Origin: Stutzerimonas stutzeri KOS6
Lineage (GTDB): Bacteria > Pseudomonadota > Gammaproteobacteria > Pseudomonadales > Pseudomonadaceae
Reading direction: 5' to 3'
NCBI RefSeq assembly: GCF_000307775.2
Contig: NZ_KK020676.1
Coordinates: 338,119-402,118 of the forward strand
Length of the DNA stretch: 64,000 nt
In this document: positions 16,436 to 26,668 of the stretch, piece after piece
Position numbering within the stretch: the first letter of the stretch is position 1
How the letters are laid out: every line of letters begins with the position of its first letter
Notes under the pieces: generated by a model
Database searches by the model: none
What the model was told of the DNA's origin: nothing
The model's input: the letters and a program-made list of their open reading frames with translations, nothing else
Made by a program: the position numbers and the translations under genes

Positions 16436-18799
16436 ATGTCCTCTCAGCAGTGCCATCACCAGCCCGACCAAACGAAAGGTACTGCAGCACTCACAGACCC
16501 CGTCTGCGGGATGAAGGTGGAAGAGGATAGCGAGCATCAAGAGCATTATCAGGGAAGCACTTACCGCTTCTGCAGCCAGGGTTGCCAGACCAAGTTTCGT
16601 TCCGACCCTGCTCGATATCTCGCTGCACCGCAGGCTCATGGAACCTCCTCTCGGGCATCTACCCCACCCGCACAGAAACCACCCGCCGGTGATGCAACGA
16701 CAGAGTACACCTGCCCGATGCACCCTGAGATCCGCCAAATGGGTCCAGGTGATTGCCCTATCTGTGGGATGTCATTGGAACCTCTGATCCCTGAACTCGA
16801 CGAGGAGGAGAATCCCGAACTCAAGGACTTCTCGAAGCGATTCTGGTGGTCTCTGCCCCTGACCGTAGCAGTAACCCTGTTGGCAATGGCGGGACATGCG
16901 ATACCGCTGTTTCACGGGGCTAGCCAGAACTGGGTTGAACTGGCCCTCACGACCCCGGTTGTCTTGTGGGCAGGCTGGCCATTTTTCGCGCGCGGTCTCG
17001 CCTCGGTCAAACATCGCAGCCCAAACATGTGGACCTTGATCGGGCTTGGCACGGGGGCTGCCTATATTTACAGCGTCGTAGCAACCCTCTTACCGAGCAT
17101 GTTTCCAGAGTCATTCACAGTAGGCGGCCGGATAGGCGTTTATTACGAAGCCGCCGCGGTGATCATTTCATTGACTCTGCTGGGCCAGTTGCTGGAATTG
17201 AAGGCCCGCTCGCAGACGTCCTCGGCAATTAAGTCCCTGCTTGGCTTATCACCTAAAACCGCTCGCCGTATCGCCAAAGATGGTTCAGAGGAGGACATCC
17301 CGCTCACACATGTTCATGAGGGCGACCATCTGCGCGTTCGTCCTGGTGAAAAGGTACCCGTTGATGGAGAGGTATTGGAGGGCGAGAGCGCCGTCGATGA
17401 ATCCATGCTAACGGGCGAGCCGGTTCCGGTGACGAAGCGGACAGGCGATTCGCTTATCGGCGCGACGATGAACACGAGCGGCTCGCTTGTCATGCGAGCC
17501 ACCAGGGTTGGCTCCGGGACTATGCTTTCACAAATCGTCCAGATGGTTGCGAATGCACAACGCTCCAAAGCACCCATGCAGCGAATGGCAGACACGGTTG
17601 CAGGTTATTTCGTGCTGACGGTCATCGGTATCGCCTTGCTGACATTCTTTGCATGGGGCCTGTTCGGGCCTGACCAGGGCTGGGTATTCGGCCTGATCAA
17701 TGCAGTTGCGGTTTTGATCATTGCTTGCCCTTGCGCACTTGGCCTGGCAACGCCTATGTCGATCATGGTTGCCACAGGCAAAGCGGCTGGAAGTGGAGTG
17801 CTTTTCAGAGACGCAGGCGCCATCGAAAATGTCCGTAAGGTAGACACGCTGATTGTCGATAAAACAGGAACCTTGACCGAGGGCCGACCTGTCTTCGATC
17901 GGGCCATAGGCGTCACGCCGTTTGACTCGCAGGAAGTCATCCGTTTGTCTGCCAGCTTGGATCAAGGTAGTGAGCATCCCCTAGCCCACGCGATCGTAGA
18001 CCATGCCAGAAGCGAAGGTCTCCAGCTGGCGAAGCCAGAGACCTTCGAGTCAGGGTCAGGGATCGGAGTCCGTGGTCTGGTGGAAGGCAAGCAGCTACAG
18101 CTAGGCAACACCGCGCTTATGGAAGATGCGGGTGTGAGCGTCGAGCCGTTGAAATATCAGGCAGAAAAAATGCGCGAGAGCGGTACCAGCATTGTGTACC
18201 TGGCTGTTGATGGGGCACTTGCCGGCTTGCTGGCCGTATCGGACCCAATCAAACCGACTTCCAAGGAAGCTGTAGCGCGGCTCCAAGCGGAGGGCGTGCA
18301 AGTCATCATGGCCACCGGCGACGGGCTTACCACTGCCCGCGCGGTGGCTCGTGAGCTATCGCTCGATGAGGTGCATGGCGAAGTGAAGCCGCAGGACAAG
18401 GAGGCGCTGGTGGTTAAGCTACAAGCCCTAGGTAAAGTAGTCGCCATGGCAGGCGACGGAATAAATGATGCGCCGGCGCTCGCCAGGGCTGATGTCGGCA
18501 TAGCGATGGGCACGGGCACTGACGTCGCCATGAACAGCGCCCAAGTTACGCTCGTTAAAGGTGACCTGATGGGGATACTGCGCGCGCGCACGCTTTCGGT
18601 GGCGACGGTTCGCAATATGCGTCAGAACCTTCTGTTTGCCTTTATGTACAACGGGTTGAGCATCCCGATTGCCGCAGGTCTGCTCTATCCGTTCTTCGGA
18701 CTGTTGCTGTCTCCGATGATTGCTGCCCTGGCCATGAGCCTCAGCTCAGCATCGGTTGTGTTCAACGCACTCCGGCTCCGTCAAACGCGTGTAGTTTGA
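16436..18799 (+). CDS. copA: Copper-exporting P1B-type ATPase with YHS and metal-binding domains
   Basis: Inner-membrane Cu(I) pump, 787 residues from the ATG at 16436, which has AAGG nine bases upstream (an in-frame GTG lies at 16427). It lacks the usual HMA domain. Instead it has a YHS domain (DPVCGMKV ... FCSQGC, about 20-60), then a His-rich linker and a second metal-binding box [22 protein letters not shown] (about 91-112). The membrane region contains CPC (C430-P-C432) in IACPCALG. The catalytic DKTGTLTEG (about 476) and [10 protein letters not shown] (about 672) are intact. First gene of a run with CusCBA-like genes. Cu(I) or Ag(I) is expected. Not the same gene as the multicopper oxidase copA. 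Confidence 0.94.
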   Translation: MSSQQCHHQPDQTKGTAALTDPVCGMKVEEDSEHQEHYQGSTYRFCSQGCQTKFRSDPARYLAAPQAHGTSSRASTPPAQKPPAGDATTEYTCPMHPEIRQMGPGDCPICGMSLEPLIPELDEEENPELKDFSKRFWWSLPLTVAVTLLAMAGHAIPLFHGASQNWVELALTTPVVLWAGWPFFARGLASVKHRSPNMWTLIGLGTGAAYIYSVVATLLPSMFPESFTVGGRIGVYYEAAAVIISLTLLGQLLELKARSQTSSAIKSLLGLSPKTARRIAKDGSEEDIPLTHVHEGDHLRVRPGEKVPVDGEVLEGESAVDESMLTGEPVPVTKRTGDSLIGATMNTSGSLVMRATRVGSGTMLSQIVQMVANAQRSKAPMQRMADTVAGYFVLTVIGIALLTFFAWGLFGPDQGWVFGLINAVAVLIIACPCALGLATPMSIMVATGKAAGSGVLFRDAGAIENVRKVDTLIVDKTGTLTEGRPVFDRAIGVTPFDSQEVIRLSASLDQGSEHPLAHAIVDHARSEGLQLAKPETFESGSGIGVRGLVEGKQLQLGNTALMEDAGVSVEPLKYQAEKMRESGTSIVYLAVDGALAGLLAVSDPIKPTSKEAVARLQAEGVQVIMATGDGLTTARAVARELSLDEVHGEVKPQDKEALVVKLQALGKVVAMAGDGINDAPALARADVGIAMGTGTDVAMNSAQVTLVKGDLMGILRARTLSVATVRNMRQNLLFAFMYNGLSIPIAAGLLYPFFGLLLSPMIAALAMSLSSASVVFNALRLRQTRVV

Positions 18800-18885
18800 A
18801 GCCTGTCGGCTTAGGCTTAGGCTTCGGTTGCGAAGCGACCGATTGCCTCATTGATTGCTCATGAATTGCCCCGTAAGCTGGAAAT

Positions 18886-19266
18886 ATGACGTCCTACATG
18901 CGCTCCTTCCTTATCCTGCTGCTAGTGCTTGCGCTTCAGATCAATGGGATAGCGGAAATGCTCATGACGGTTGGATCGTCCGGGCATCACATGATGTCCG
19001 ATATGGAAGGTGTGGGCGCCATGACGACCGACCACGCTTCGATGGTTGGCGCCGATGACGGTGCTGAACACGAGTGCTGTGAAGCGAATGAGCATGGAAC
19101 GGCGACCGTCTGCAAGACGGGCCAAGAATGCAAAACTGCAAGTATCCTTCAGCTTGTCTCAATAAAAGCCCAGCTGATGCCTGCTGCTAAACCCGTGACC
19201 ACTCCCTATAACGGCCTGATCCCCTCTAGCCTTTTAGACGCCGTCTGGCGTCCACCCCGCGTCTAA
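18886..19266 (+). CDS. Small periplasmic or membrane-anchored Cys/Met/His protein
   Basis: 126 residues; MRSFLILLLVLALQINGIAEM near the start looks like a signal or anchor, so the start could also be the Met five codons in. The middle has MTVGSSGHHMMSDMEG and, around 65-90, HECCEANEHGT...CKTGQECK: four cysteines, several Met and His that could hold Cu(I). Small proteins of this kind often precede cusC-like genes, but I cannot give a family name. It lies 86 bp after the ATPase and 92 bp before cusC, in the same direction. Confidence 0.65.
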   Translation: MTSYMRSFLILLLVLALQINGIAEMLMTVGSSGHHMMSDMEGVGAMTTDHASMVGADDGAEHECCEANEHGTATVCKTGQECKTASILQLVSIKAQLMPAAKPVTTPYNGLIPSSLLDAVWRPPRV

Positions 19267-19358
19267 TTCCGATCAAATTATAGGAACCGCCCGAGTGAGC
19301 ATTCGGGCCGGCTACTGCGCGCCTTTGGCTCGCATGAAAGATCAGGAATCCTTCGCAA

Positions 19359-20612
19359 ATGAAACCCCGTATTTATTGGGCGCCGCCGTACGTGGCCGCC
19401 TTGATCATGGGCGCGCTCTCGTTTCCAGGGTTAGCGTCCGCTTTGACCTTAGAACAAGCTCTGAGCGTGGCCGAGCAAGACGCGCCTTCGCTGCATGCGC
19501 AAGCCGCCAACCTGGTGGCCGCACGCAGCGCTGCAATCCCTGCCGGCGAGCTTCCTGACCCTAAACTTAAGCTTGGACTGCAAAGCGTGCCCATCGAAGG
19601 TGACGCTCGCTGGCAGTTGGAGCAAGAGGCCATGACCATGCAAATGGTTGGGGTCATGCAAGATGTGCCAAACCGAGCGAAAAGGCGCGCTCGTGTCGAG
19701 GCCGCGCAGGCTAGTGTTGCGCTCGCAAACGCCCAGCAAACGGTTGAACGTCTCGGTGTGCGCCAAGCAACCGCCGAGGCATGGATCGCTAGCTTCGCGG
19801 TCGAGCAGAAGCTAAGCCTTTTCAAGCAGCTTTACAGCGAGAATCAGCTCCTTTCGCGGGCTGTTCAGGCCCGCATTGCTGGCGGCAGCGGACAAACCGC
19901 AGACAGCGTACTTCCGAGGCAAGAGGCAGCATTGCTGGCTGAACAAGAGGATGAGCTGCTGCGTAACCAGGCTGTTGCGCGGGCCGGCCTCCGGCGCTGG
20001 ATAGGCGAGCTAGCAGGCCAGCCGCTTACAGGTGACTGGCCGCAATGGCTTGCCGCCGTTGATAACTATCAGCACAACCTGAACCGGCACCCGGCGTTAC
20101 TCGCCTTCGACCCGATGACTCGTGAAGCGGAGGCAAAGGTTCACCAGGCCATCGCAGAGAAAACACCGGATTGGAGTTGGGGGATCGACTACCTGCGACG
20201 TGGCCGTGAGTACGGCGACATGGTGAACCTCAGCGTCAGCTTCGACCTGCCGCTGTTTACCAGCTCTCGGCAGGATCCGAAGATCGCGGCCGAACGAGCT
20301 CGCCTTGCCCAGATCGAGGCTCAGCGCCAAGCGACCTTGCGCCTGTACAACCAAGAGCTGAGTACTGACCTCGCTGAGTATCAGCGTCTGGACCGCGCAC
20401 TCATCCGCCTCGACAAAACCTTACTACCCCTCGCTGAAGAGAAGGTCCGCCTTGCCATGGCCGATTACCGCTCCGGAAGCGGTGAGCTGACCGCTGTGAT
20501 CGAAGCGCGACGACAGCTTGTGGAGACCCGGCTACGGCGTATTGACGTCGCCCGCGATCGATCGTTGAGCAATGCCCGCCTGCATTTCGCCTTTGGAGAT
20601 ACCCGACCATGA
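19359..20612 (+). CDS. cusC: CusC-like outer-membrane efflux channel (TolC family)
   Basis: 417-residue outer-membrane factor of the copper RND pump. The N terminus has a signal peptide (ALIMGALSFPGLASA). Two OEP repeats follow, with helices such as LEQALSVAEQDAPSLHAQAANL (about 29) and a second repeat near 230-260. It is distant from the CzcC of this window, with a different signature (GELPDPKLKLGLQSVPIEGD). It overlaps cusB by 4 bp (ATGA) and must be translated together with it. Role: export of Cu(I)/Ag(I) from periplasm to outside with CusBA. The first few hydrophilic residues are typical of this subgroup. Confidence 0.9.
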   Translation: MKPRIYWAPPYVAALIMGALSFPGLASALTLEQALSVAEQDAPSLHAQAANLVAARSAAIPAGELPDPKLKLGLQSVPIEGDARWQLEQEAMTMQMVGVMQDVPNRAKRRARVEAAQASVALANAQQTVERLGVRQATAEAWIASFAVEQKLSLFKQLYSENQLLSRAVQARIAGGSGQTADSVLPRQEAALLAEQEDELLRNQAVARAGLRRWIGELAGQPLTGDWPQWLAAVDNYQHNLNRHPALLAFDPMTREAEAKVHQAIAEKTPDWSWGIDYLRRGREYGDMVNLSVSFDLPLFTSSRQDPKIAAERARLAQIEAQRQATLRLYNQELSTDLAEYQRLDRALIRLDKTLLPLAEEKVRLAMADYRSGSGELTAVIEARRQLVETRLRRIDVARDRSLSNARLHFAFGDTRP

Positions 20613-22060
20613 CATTCCAACACAAGCGGCTGGTACTCGCCTTCAGTCTGCCTCTGATGATTAGCGCTGCAGCGCTAATCGGTCTGCCTACCGCAGCCTT
20701 CGGACAATCGCCTGCAGAAGAAGACAAGGAAGTGCTCTATTGGTATGACCCTATGGTCCCCCAGCAAAAGTTCGATAAGCCGGGCAAGTCGCCATTCATG
20801 GATATGGAATTGATTCCACGCTATGCAGATGAGGGAAGCGACGGGGCATCGATCAGTATCGACCCGAGCGTGACGCAGAATCTCGGCGTGCGCTTTGCAA
20901 CCGTAACGCGTGAATCGATCAGCCAGTCGCTCGAAGCGACAGGCGCATTGATGTTCGACGAGCGAGACGTGGCGGTTGTGCAGGCGCGTGCCGGTGGCTT
21001 TGTCGAGCGCGTTTACGACCGAGCACCGGAGGATGTCATCGAAAAAGGCGCGCCGTTAGCCGATCTGCTGGTTCCCGAATGGGTTGCCGCACAGGAAGAG
21101 TACCTGGCGCTCAAAGGGATTGGCGAACCCCAGCTGCTCGCAGCGGCTCGCCAGCGGTTGCGCCTTGCTGGCATGCCGCCAGAAGTCATAGTGCAGCTAG
21201 AACGAACTGGTAAAGCGCGCCCTGTTTGGACAGTGAGGAGTCCAATAGGCGGCGTGCTGAACAGCCTCGACGTTCGCGAGGGCATGACCGTATCCACTGG
21301 TGCGTCTCTGGCACGTGTTAATGGGCTGGAAAAGGTATGGTTAGAGGTTGCGGTGCCTGAGGCGCAGGTTGCAAATGTGGCGCCTGGGCAGCTGGTCAAC
21401 GCGCGCCTCCCGACCTTTGCAGGTGAAGTTCTGGAAGGGACGATCCAGGCCGTACTACCACAAGCCAACTTGGATAGCCGTACTGTGCGCGTCCGGGTTG
21501 AACTGCCTAATCCGCAACAACGGCTTCGTCCCGGCATGACGGCCGAGGTGACGTTGAGTCGCAACGTCGAAGATGTCTTGGTCATCCCGTCCGAGGCGGT
21601 CATTCGCACCGGTCGGCGCGCATTGGTGATGCTGGCCGAGGATCAAGGCCGTTACCGCCCGATTGAGGTTCGCACAGGCCGGGAATTCGATGACCAGACA
21701 GAGGTGCTTGAAGGGCTGGAAGCCGGTCAGAAGGTCGTGGCGTCCGGTCAGTTTCTCCTGGATTCAGAGGCGAGCCTACGCGGGCTGACCGCTCAGGGTT
21801 TGGAGGAGCCTGCAACTTCTACAGAACCTGCGCTGCACGAGGCTGAAGGTACGATCGTCAGCCTGGAAGATGGCATGGTTGGCCTGTCGCATGGGCCGTT
21901 CAAGACGCTGAACATGCCTGGGATGACAATGTCCTTTCCGGTTGCAGATCAATCGCTCCTAACAAAGTTGCAGACCGGCGATCACGTCCGTGTCGGCGCG
22001 CGTGAAAGCGAAGAGGGCCTGGTCATTGAGCACATCGAGAAGCTGGGGGGCCAGCGATGA
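20609..22060 (+). CDS. cusB: CusB-like adaptor with fused C-terminal CusF domain
   Basis: 483 residues; signal peptide, then the CusB-type metal-binding box [17 protein letters not shown] (about 45-62) with following MDME. Next come the lipoyl and coiled-coil core (about 120-290) and the beta-barrel. From about residue 412 a second domain begins ([30 protein letters not shown]), a CusF-like fold fused to the C terminus. In free CusF the motif is W-P-x-M-T-M with His upstream. Here the Trp that caps Cu(I) is replaced by Met (NMPGMTM), which would change the metal site. Overlaps cusC and cusA by 4 bp each. Periplasmic adaptor that hands copper to CusA. Confidence 0.92.
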   Translation: MTFQHKRLVLAFSLPLMISAAALIGLPTAAFGQSPAEEDKEVLYWYDPMVPQQKFDKPGKSPFMDMELIPRYADEGSDGASISIDPSVTQNLGVRFATVTRESISQSLEATGALMFDERDVAVVQARAGGFVERVYDRAPEDVIEKGAPLADLLVPEWVAAQEEYLALKGIGEPQLLAAARQRLRLAGMPPEVIVQLERTGKARPVWTVRSPIGGVLNSLDVREGMTVSTGASLARVNGLEKVWLEVAVPEAQVANVAPGQLVNARLPTFAGEVLEGTIQAVLPQANLDSRTVRVRVELPNPQQRLRPGMTAEVTLSRNVEDVLVIPSEAVIRTGRRALVMLAEDQGRYRPIEVRTGREFDDQTEVLEGLEAGQKVVASGQFLLDSEASLRGLTAQGLEEPATSTEPALHEAEGTIVSLEDGMVGLSHGPFKTLNMPGMTMSFPVADQSLLTKLQTGDHVRVGARESEEGLVIEHIEKLGGQR

Positions 22061-25000
22061 TCGCAGCCATAATTCGCTGGTCAGTGGCCAACCGCTTTCT
22101 GATCCTGCTGGCTACTGTGTTCGCGGTGGCTTGGGGTGTCTGGTCGGTCAAAAACACCGCTGTTGATGCATTGCCAGACCTTTCCGACGTTCAGGTCATC
22201 ATCCGCACGCCATACCCCGGGCAGGCGCCCCGGATCGTTGAGAATCAGGTCACCTACCCACTGACGACGACCATGCTGTCTGTCCCCGGCGCAAAGACGG
22301 TCCGCGGCTACTCCTTCTTCGGGGATAGCTACGTGTACGTCCTGTTTGAGGACGGCACCGACCTCTATTGGGCCCGTTCTCGGGTGCTGGAGTACCTGAG
22401 TCAGGTGCAGAGTCGGCTTCCCGCCGCCGCCAAACCCGCTTTGGGCCCTGACGCCACAGGTGTCGGCTGGATCTACCAATATGCTTTGGTAGACCGAACG
22501 GGCAAACATGACCTCTCGCAGCTGCGCTCTTTGCAAGATTGGTTCCTGCGCTATGAGCTCAAGACACTGCCCAACGTGGCGGAAGTCGCGCCCATAGGCG
22601 GGATGGTCAAGCAGTATCAGGTCGTACTGGATCCCGTGCGCATGGCAAGCAGGGGCGTGACGCAGCAGCAGATTGCAAAGGCGATCGATGAAGCCAACCG
22701 TGAAACCGGCGGGAGTGTTCTGGAACTCGCAGAAACCGAGTTCATGGTCCGTGCGACCGGGTATCTCAAGACACTCAAAGACTTTCGAGCCATTCCTTTG
22801 CGTCTCGACGGCGGCGTGCCTGTGACGCTAGGGGACGTTGCGCATATCCAGCTCGGCCCGGAAATGCGCCGGGGCATCAGCGAGCTTGACGGTGAAGGTG
22901 AGGTAGTCGGCGGCGTGGTGATCCTGCGGAGCGGCAAGAACGCTCGGGAAACCATCGCTGCCGTTCAGACCAAACTGGATGAGCTGAAAGCGAGCCTGCC
23001 CCAAGGCGTCGAAATCGTCACGACGTACGACCGTAGCAAGCTGATCGACAGTGCCGTTGAAAACCTCACGCACAAGCTCATCGAGGAGTTCATTGTCGTT
23101 GCGTTGGTTTGCGCGATTTTTCTGTGGCATCTGCGCTCGTCGTTGGTCGCCATCGTGTCGTTGCCGATCGGCATCCTGATTGCTTTTGTGATCATGCAGC
23201 GGCAAGGCATCAACGCCAACATCATGTCGTTGGGTGGCATCGCGATCGCCATCGGAGCGATGGTCGATGCAGCAATCGTCATGATCGAAAACGCCCACAA
23301 GCACATTGAGGCCTGGCACAAGCGGCATCCTGACTCCACCTTGAAGGGCCAGGAGCACTGGAAGGTCATTACTGACGCGGCTGTTGAAGTGGGGCCGGCA
23401 CTGTTCTTCAGCCTGCTGATCATCACGCTGTCGTTCATACCAGTGTTCACCCTGGAGGCGCAGGAAGGCCGGCTGTTCGGTCCACTGGCGTTCACCAAAA
23501 CCTATGCAATGGCAGCCGCCGCGGGCCTGTCTGTCACGCTGGTTCCGGTGCTCATGGGGTATTGGATCAGGGGCAAAATCCCTGACGAACACCGTAATCC
23601 ACTCAACCGTGGCCTCATCTGGATCTACAAGCCGGCCCTGGACGCGGTACTGCGCTGGCCCAAGATGACTCTGCTGGTGGCTGTTCTGGTCTTCCTGACA
23701 GGCTTGTGGCCGGCCTCTCGCCTTGGTGGGGAGTTCTTGCCCCCGCTGGATGAAGGTGACCTCCTTTATATGCCCACTGCGCTTCCAGGCCTCTCCGCTC
23801 AGAAGGCTTCTGAGCTACTGCAGCAGACGGACCGGCTCATAAAAACGGTTCCAGAAGTTGCACACGTGTTCGGTAAGGCTGGTCGAGCCGACACCGCTAC
23901 AGATCCCGCCCCGCTGGAAATGTTCGAGACGACCATTCAGTTCAAGCCGAAGGATCAATGGCGCCCTGGGATGACGCCTGACAAGCTGGTTGAGGAGTTG
24001 GATCGCACCGTACAGGTACCTGGATTAGCCAATCTGTGGATCCCGCCGATTCGAAACCGTATCGATATGCTGGCGACGGGTATCAAGAGCCCGATCGGGG
24101 TGAAAGTGTATGGCACTGACTTGGCACAGATCGACAAAGCCACCCAGGCAGTGGAAAAAATCGCCAAAACGGTGCCTGGGGTCAGTTCGGCACTTGCTGA
24201 GAGACTGACCGGCGGCAGGTATATCGATGTGGATATCGATCGTGTCGCCGCCGCACGCTACGGCCTGAATATCGCGGACGTGCAATCGATCGTGGCCGGT
24301 GCCATCGGTGGTCAAACCATTGGTGAAACCGTGGAAGGGCTCGCCAGGTATCCGATCAACCTCCGCTATGGCCGCGAGTGGCGCGACTCGATATCCGATC
24401 TGCGCAACCTACCGATCTACACGCCGCAAGGCAGCCAGATCACGTTGGGGACCGTGGCCAAAGTACAGGTGACAGACGGACCGCCCATGCTTAAAAGCGA
24501 AAACGCAAGGCTGTCGGGCTGGGTTTACGTCGATGTTCGTGGCCGCGACATGGCGGCTGTGGTGGGCGATCTGAGGGAAAAGATCAGCAAAGGGGTCCAG
24601 CTCGAATCCGGCATGAGCATCAGCTATTCCGGCCAATTCGAATTCATGGAGCGAGCTAACGCGAAGCTGAAGCTCGTCGTGCCGGCTACCTTGCTCATCA
24701 TTTTTGTCTTGCTCTACCTCACGTTTGGGCGCTTTGGGGAGGCGTTGCTGATCATGGCCACGCTGCCATTCGCCCTAACCGGTGGCGTCTGGTTCCTCTA
24801 TTTGCTCGGGTACAACCTATCCGTAGCGACAGGAATCGGTTTCATCGCACTGGCAGGCGTTTCTGCTGAGTTCGGCGTCATTATGCTGCTGTATTTGAAG
24901 AACGCATGGACAGATCGGGTTAACGCTGGAGCCCATGGCGAAGGCGTACTGCTCGACGCAATCCGCGAAGGCGCTGTGCAGCGGGTGCGCCCCAAGGCCA

Positions 25001-25221
25001 TGACCGTAGCAGTGATTATCGCCGGTCTGCTGCCCATCCTCTGGGGTAGCGGAACCGGCAGCGAAATCATGAGCCGCATCGCCGCGCCCATGGTGGGCGG
25101 GATGATCACCGCCCCTTTGCTCTCCCTGTTCGTTCTGCCGGCAGCTTACCTGCTGATGCGCCGCCGGCAATTGCGAGTTACCACCCAGCAAGCAACCAAC
25201 CCCACTGGAGAACATCCATGA
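22057..25221 (+). CDS. cusA: CusA-type copper/silver RND efflux permease
   Basis: 1054-residue inner-membrane pump of the CusCBA system. It begins [19 protein letters not shown] (TM1), with two periplasmic porter modules and twelve membrane helices. The motif [20 protein letters not shown] at about residues 395-415 is the HME4 (Cu/Ag) form and differs clearly from the HME1 motif of the CzcA in this window. Methionine-rich stretches line the predicted periplasmic cleft and TM8-TM12. Overlaps cusB and cusF starts by 4 bp. It pumps Cu(I)/Ag(I) with the proton gradient. Complete, no frameshift. The two RND pumps of this region therefore cover Zn/Cd/Co and Cu/Ag separately. Confidence 0.94.
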   Translation: MIAAIIRWSVANRFLILLATVFAVAWGVWSVKNTAVDALPDLSDVQVIIRTPYPGQAPRIVENQVTYPLTTTMLSVPGAKTVRGYSFFGDSYVYVLFEDGTDLYWARSRVLEYLSQVQSRLPAAAKPALGPDATGVGWIYQYALVDRTGKHDLSQLRSLQDWFLRYELKTLPNVAEVAPIGGMVKQYQVVLDPVRMASRGVTQQQIAKAIDEANRETGGSVLELAETEFMVRATGYLKTLKDFRAIPLRLDGGVPVTLGDVAHIQLGPEMRRGISELDGEGEVVGGVVILRSGKNARETIAAVQTKLDELKASLPQGVEIVTTYDRSKLIDSAVENLTHKLIEEFIVVALVCAIFLWHLRSSLVAIVSLPIGILIAFVIMQRQGINANIMSLGGIAIAIGAMVDAAIVMIENAHKHIEAWHKRHPDSTLKGQEHWKVITDAAVEVGPALFFSLLIITLSFIPVFTLEAQEGRLFGPLAFTKTYAMAAAAGLSVTLVPVLMGYWIRGKIPDEHRNPLNRGLIWIYKPALDAVLRWPKMTLLVAVLVFLTGLWPASRLGGEFLPPLDEGDLLYMPTALPGLSAQKASELLQQTDRLIKTVPEVAHVFGKAGRADTATDPAPLEMFETTIQFKPKDQWRPGMTPDKLVEELDRTVQVPGLANLWIPPIRNRIDMLATGIKSPIGVKVYGTDLAQIDKATQAVEKIAKTVPGVSSALAERLTGGRYIDVDIDRVAAARYGLNIADVQSIVAGAIGGQTIGETVEGLARYPINLRYGREWRDSISDLRNLPIYTPQGSQITLGTVAKVQVTDGPPMLKSENARLSGWVYVDVRGRDMAAVVGDLREKISKGVQLESGMSISYSGQFEFMERANAKLKLVVPATLLIIFVLLYLTFGRFGEALLIMATLPFALTGGVWFLYLLGYNLSVATGIGFIALAGVSAEFGVIMLLYLKNAWTDRVNAGAHGEGVLLDAIREGAVQRVRPKAMTVAVIIAGLLPILWGSGTGSEIMSRIAAPMVGGMITAPLLSLFVLPAAYLLMRRRQLRVTTQQATNPTGEHP

Positions 25222-25574
25222 ACATTAAGCACATCACCCTTGCCTCATTCTTCCTGGTGCCAGTCGCCTATGCCGCCGACAAGGAGCCAATGGACGGCAT
25301 GCCGATGGATCACAAAGGCATGAACATGCCAATGGACCAGAAGTCGGCGGGACAGACCGCTACAGCCACAGGTACGGTCAAGAAAGTAAACACCGAGAGC
25401 GGAACCGTCACCATTGCCCACGGCCCGGTCGAAGCGTTGGGCTGGCCGTCGATGACGATGGGCTTCAAAGCAAAGCCTGATCAGCTCCAAACGCTGAAAG
25501 AAGGGGACCAGGTCGAATTCGAGTTCTCCTCGAAAGGTATGGATTCCACCATTACGCGCATCGAAAAGCAGTAA
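25218..25574 (+). CDS. cusF: CusF-like periplasmic copper chaperone
   Basis: 118 residues with a signal peptide ending PVAYA, then a short Met/His-rich segment ([18 protein letters not shown], about 24-41). The CusF beta-barrel follows, with His in [11 protein letters not shown] and WPSMTMGF. The WPxMTM motif supplies the Trp-capped Met2His Cu(I) site of CusF. It overlaps cusA by 4 bp and is the last gene of the operon. It delivers Cu(I)/Ag(I) to the CusB adaptor. Compared with the CusF domain fused to cusB, this copy keeps the tryptophan. A hairpin follows. Confidence 0.92.
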   Translation: MNIKHITLASFFLVPVAYAADKEPMDGMPMDHKGMNMPMDQKSAGQTATATGTVKKVNTESGTVTIAHGPVEALGWPSMTMGFKAKPDQLQTLKEGDQVEFEFSSKGMDSTITRIEKQ

Positions 25575-25585
25575 AGAGCAGAAAG

Positions 25586-25609
25586 CGACCGCCGCAGGCG
25601 CGGCGGTCG
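25586..25609 (+). terminator. Hairpin after cusF
   Basis: CGACCGCCGC and GCGGCGGTCG form a perfect 10-bp stem with a 4-nt loop, 12 bp past the cusF stop. There is no T-run, so the transcript end may be Rho-assisted or the hairpin may protect the 3' end. Confidence 0.55.
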
Positions 25610-25630
25610 TACCAACACGAGAATGAAGCG

Positions 25631-25646
25631 ATTACCGCTTTGTAAC
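25631..25646. promoter_or_regulatory. Metal-regulator box 5 (upstream of first PtrA-like gene)
   Basis: ATTAC-CGCTTT-GTAAC, 71 bp before the upstream in-frame start of the next gene and right after the cusF hairpin. It begins a new transcription unit. Confidence 0.7.
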
Positions 25647-25716
25647 CTTGGCAACAGCTTCTTGTAAGTAGCAAGCCTTTAATCTACAGGCATCAACTAA
25701 CCAAGAGGTGCAAACC

Positions 25717-26034
25717 ATGAACCGCATAACCAAAGTAATCGTTCCTTTTATTCTGACCGTTGCTTCCTCGCTTGCAATGGCCGAAGGCGGAAGCGAACGT
25801 ACGCTGAATCGCTTAAATGACTCGGCAGGAGCAAAGCCCACCCTTAAGGAGCTTGTCAAAGAGGGTCAAGTGCTGAGCATCGCACCTGCAGGGGCGACCG
25901 GCACGACTCGAATGATTCAAAACTATAGAACTAGTGCCCAAGTCCAGACGTATGAGATGAAGGTCAAGACCCCCGACGGGAAGATCCATACGGTAGAGTT
26001 CCTGAGCACCCCAGTTGGCGTGAACAATGGCTAA
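25717..26034 (+). CDS. PtrA-like copper-induced periplasmic protein
   Basis: 105 residues from ATG 25717 (MNRITKVIVPFILTVASSLAMA, a signal peptide). An in-frame ATG lies three codons earlier (25708). After cleavage the protein starts EGGSERTLNRL. AEGG(G/S)(D/E)RT is the hallmark of proteins called co-regulatory protein PtrA, N-terminal domain, found in copper loci of Pseudomonas; PtrA itself was described as a copper-inducible repressor of type III secretion. The C-terminal part (YEMKVKTPDGKIHTVEF) is not found in short PtrA and has no clear ligand residues. Preceded by a metal box. Role in copper handling is inferred. Confidence 0.72.
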   Translation: MNRITKVIVPFILTVASSLAMAEGGSERTLNRLNDSAGAKPTLKELVKEGQVLSIAPAGATGTTRMIQNYRTSAQVQTYEMKVKTPDGKIHTVEFLSTPVGVNNG

Positions 26035-26066
26035 TCTGCCAAGCTTAATATCCGAGGGATAGTTAG

Positions 26067-26324
26067 ATGAGCAGCATAATATCCAAGATTAAAAGCGTAC
26101 TGCAGCGCAATCCGGTCGTAACGGGGTTAACCGCAGCTGTGGTTGGCTACATGCTACTGAACCAAAGCACTGCGGCGTTGGCAACAACGCTGCCAAGCCT
26201 GCTCTTTCTCTTGCCCTGCTTGTTGATGATGGTCGTATGCATGAAGCATATGTCTAGCGGTAAGTGCGACAAGCCCAAGGAGCCCAACGTTGGCGAAAAC
26301 ACCTTGTTAAGCAAAAGCGAATAA
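26067..26324 (+). CDS. Small membrane protein with metal-ligand tail
   Basis: 85 residues. A hydrophobic region (VVTGLTAAVVGYMLLNQSTAALATTLPSLLFL, about 17-50) could form one or two helices, followed by LPCLLMMVVCMKHMSSGKCDK, where three Cys and several Met plus His could bind Cu(I). The last residues are hydrophilic. No family name can be given with confidence. It sits between the PtrA-like gene and a Met-rich secreted protein, in the same direction, so it may be part of the same copper unit. TATTGGGAT-like start signals are weak, but the position of ATG 26067 after GAGGG suits translation. Confidence 0.62.
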   Translation: MSSIISKIKSVLQRNPVVTGLTAAVVGYMLLNQSTAALATTLPSLLFLLPCLLMMVVCMKHMSSGKCDKPKEPNVGENTLLSKSE

Positions 26325-26347
26325 CCCACTGAACTTAGAGATTTAAC

Positions 26348-26578
26348 ATGCGAAAGGCCATCACCGTTACAGCAATCGCAATCACCTTGGCGAGCGGACT
26401 GAGTTTCGCAGCGGCAGATAAAGCGGACCAAAGCCATTCAGAAACCGGCATGATGAGCGGCGACAAGCATATGGAAATGATGGGTGACATGCGTGGAATG
26501 ATGAAAGAGTGTCGTGAGATGATGGGGGCCGCCAAAGCCGACCACTCGCAAAATGGCGAAAATCCAGACGCAGCATAG
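26348..26578 (+). CDS. Met-rich small periplasmic protein
   Basis: 76 residues with a signal peptide ending LSFAAA. The mature part is dense in Met and His: TGMMSGDKHMEMMGDMRGMM, then KECREMMGAAKADHS. Such Met-x-Met and Met-Met clusters favour Cu(I)/Ag(I) binding, so a periplasmic copper sponge is likely. The single Cys could add a ligand. No domain family recognised. A strong terminator begins about 30 bp past its stop, so it ends the unit from 25.7 kb. Confidence 0.7.
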   Translation: MRKAITVTAIAITLASGLSFAAADKADQSHSETGMMSGDKHMEMMGDMRGMMKECREMMGAAKADHSQNGENPDAA

Positions 26579-26608
26579 GATATGAGGGTGTGAGTAACAA
26601 TGATCGAA

Positions 26609-26638
26609 GCAGGTGGGGGGTGCCCCACCTGCTTTTTT
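26609..26638 (+). terminator. Rho-independent terminator after Met-rich protein
   Basis: GCAGGTGGGG-ggtg-CCCCACCTGC followed by TTTTTT. It closes the copper unit that begins at 25.7 kb and separates it from the sensor kinase gene. Confidence 0.92.
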
Positions 26639-26668
26639 GTGCTTGATGGCCTAACCAGGACCGTACTG

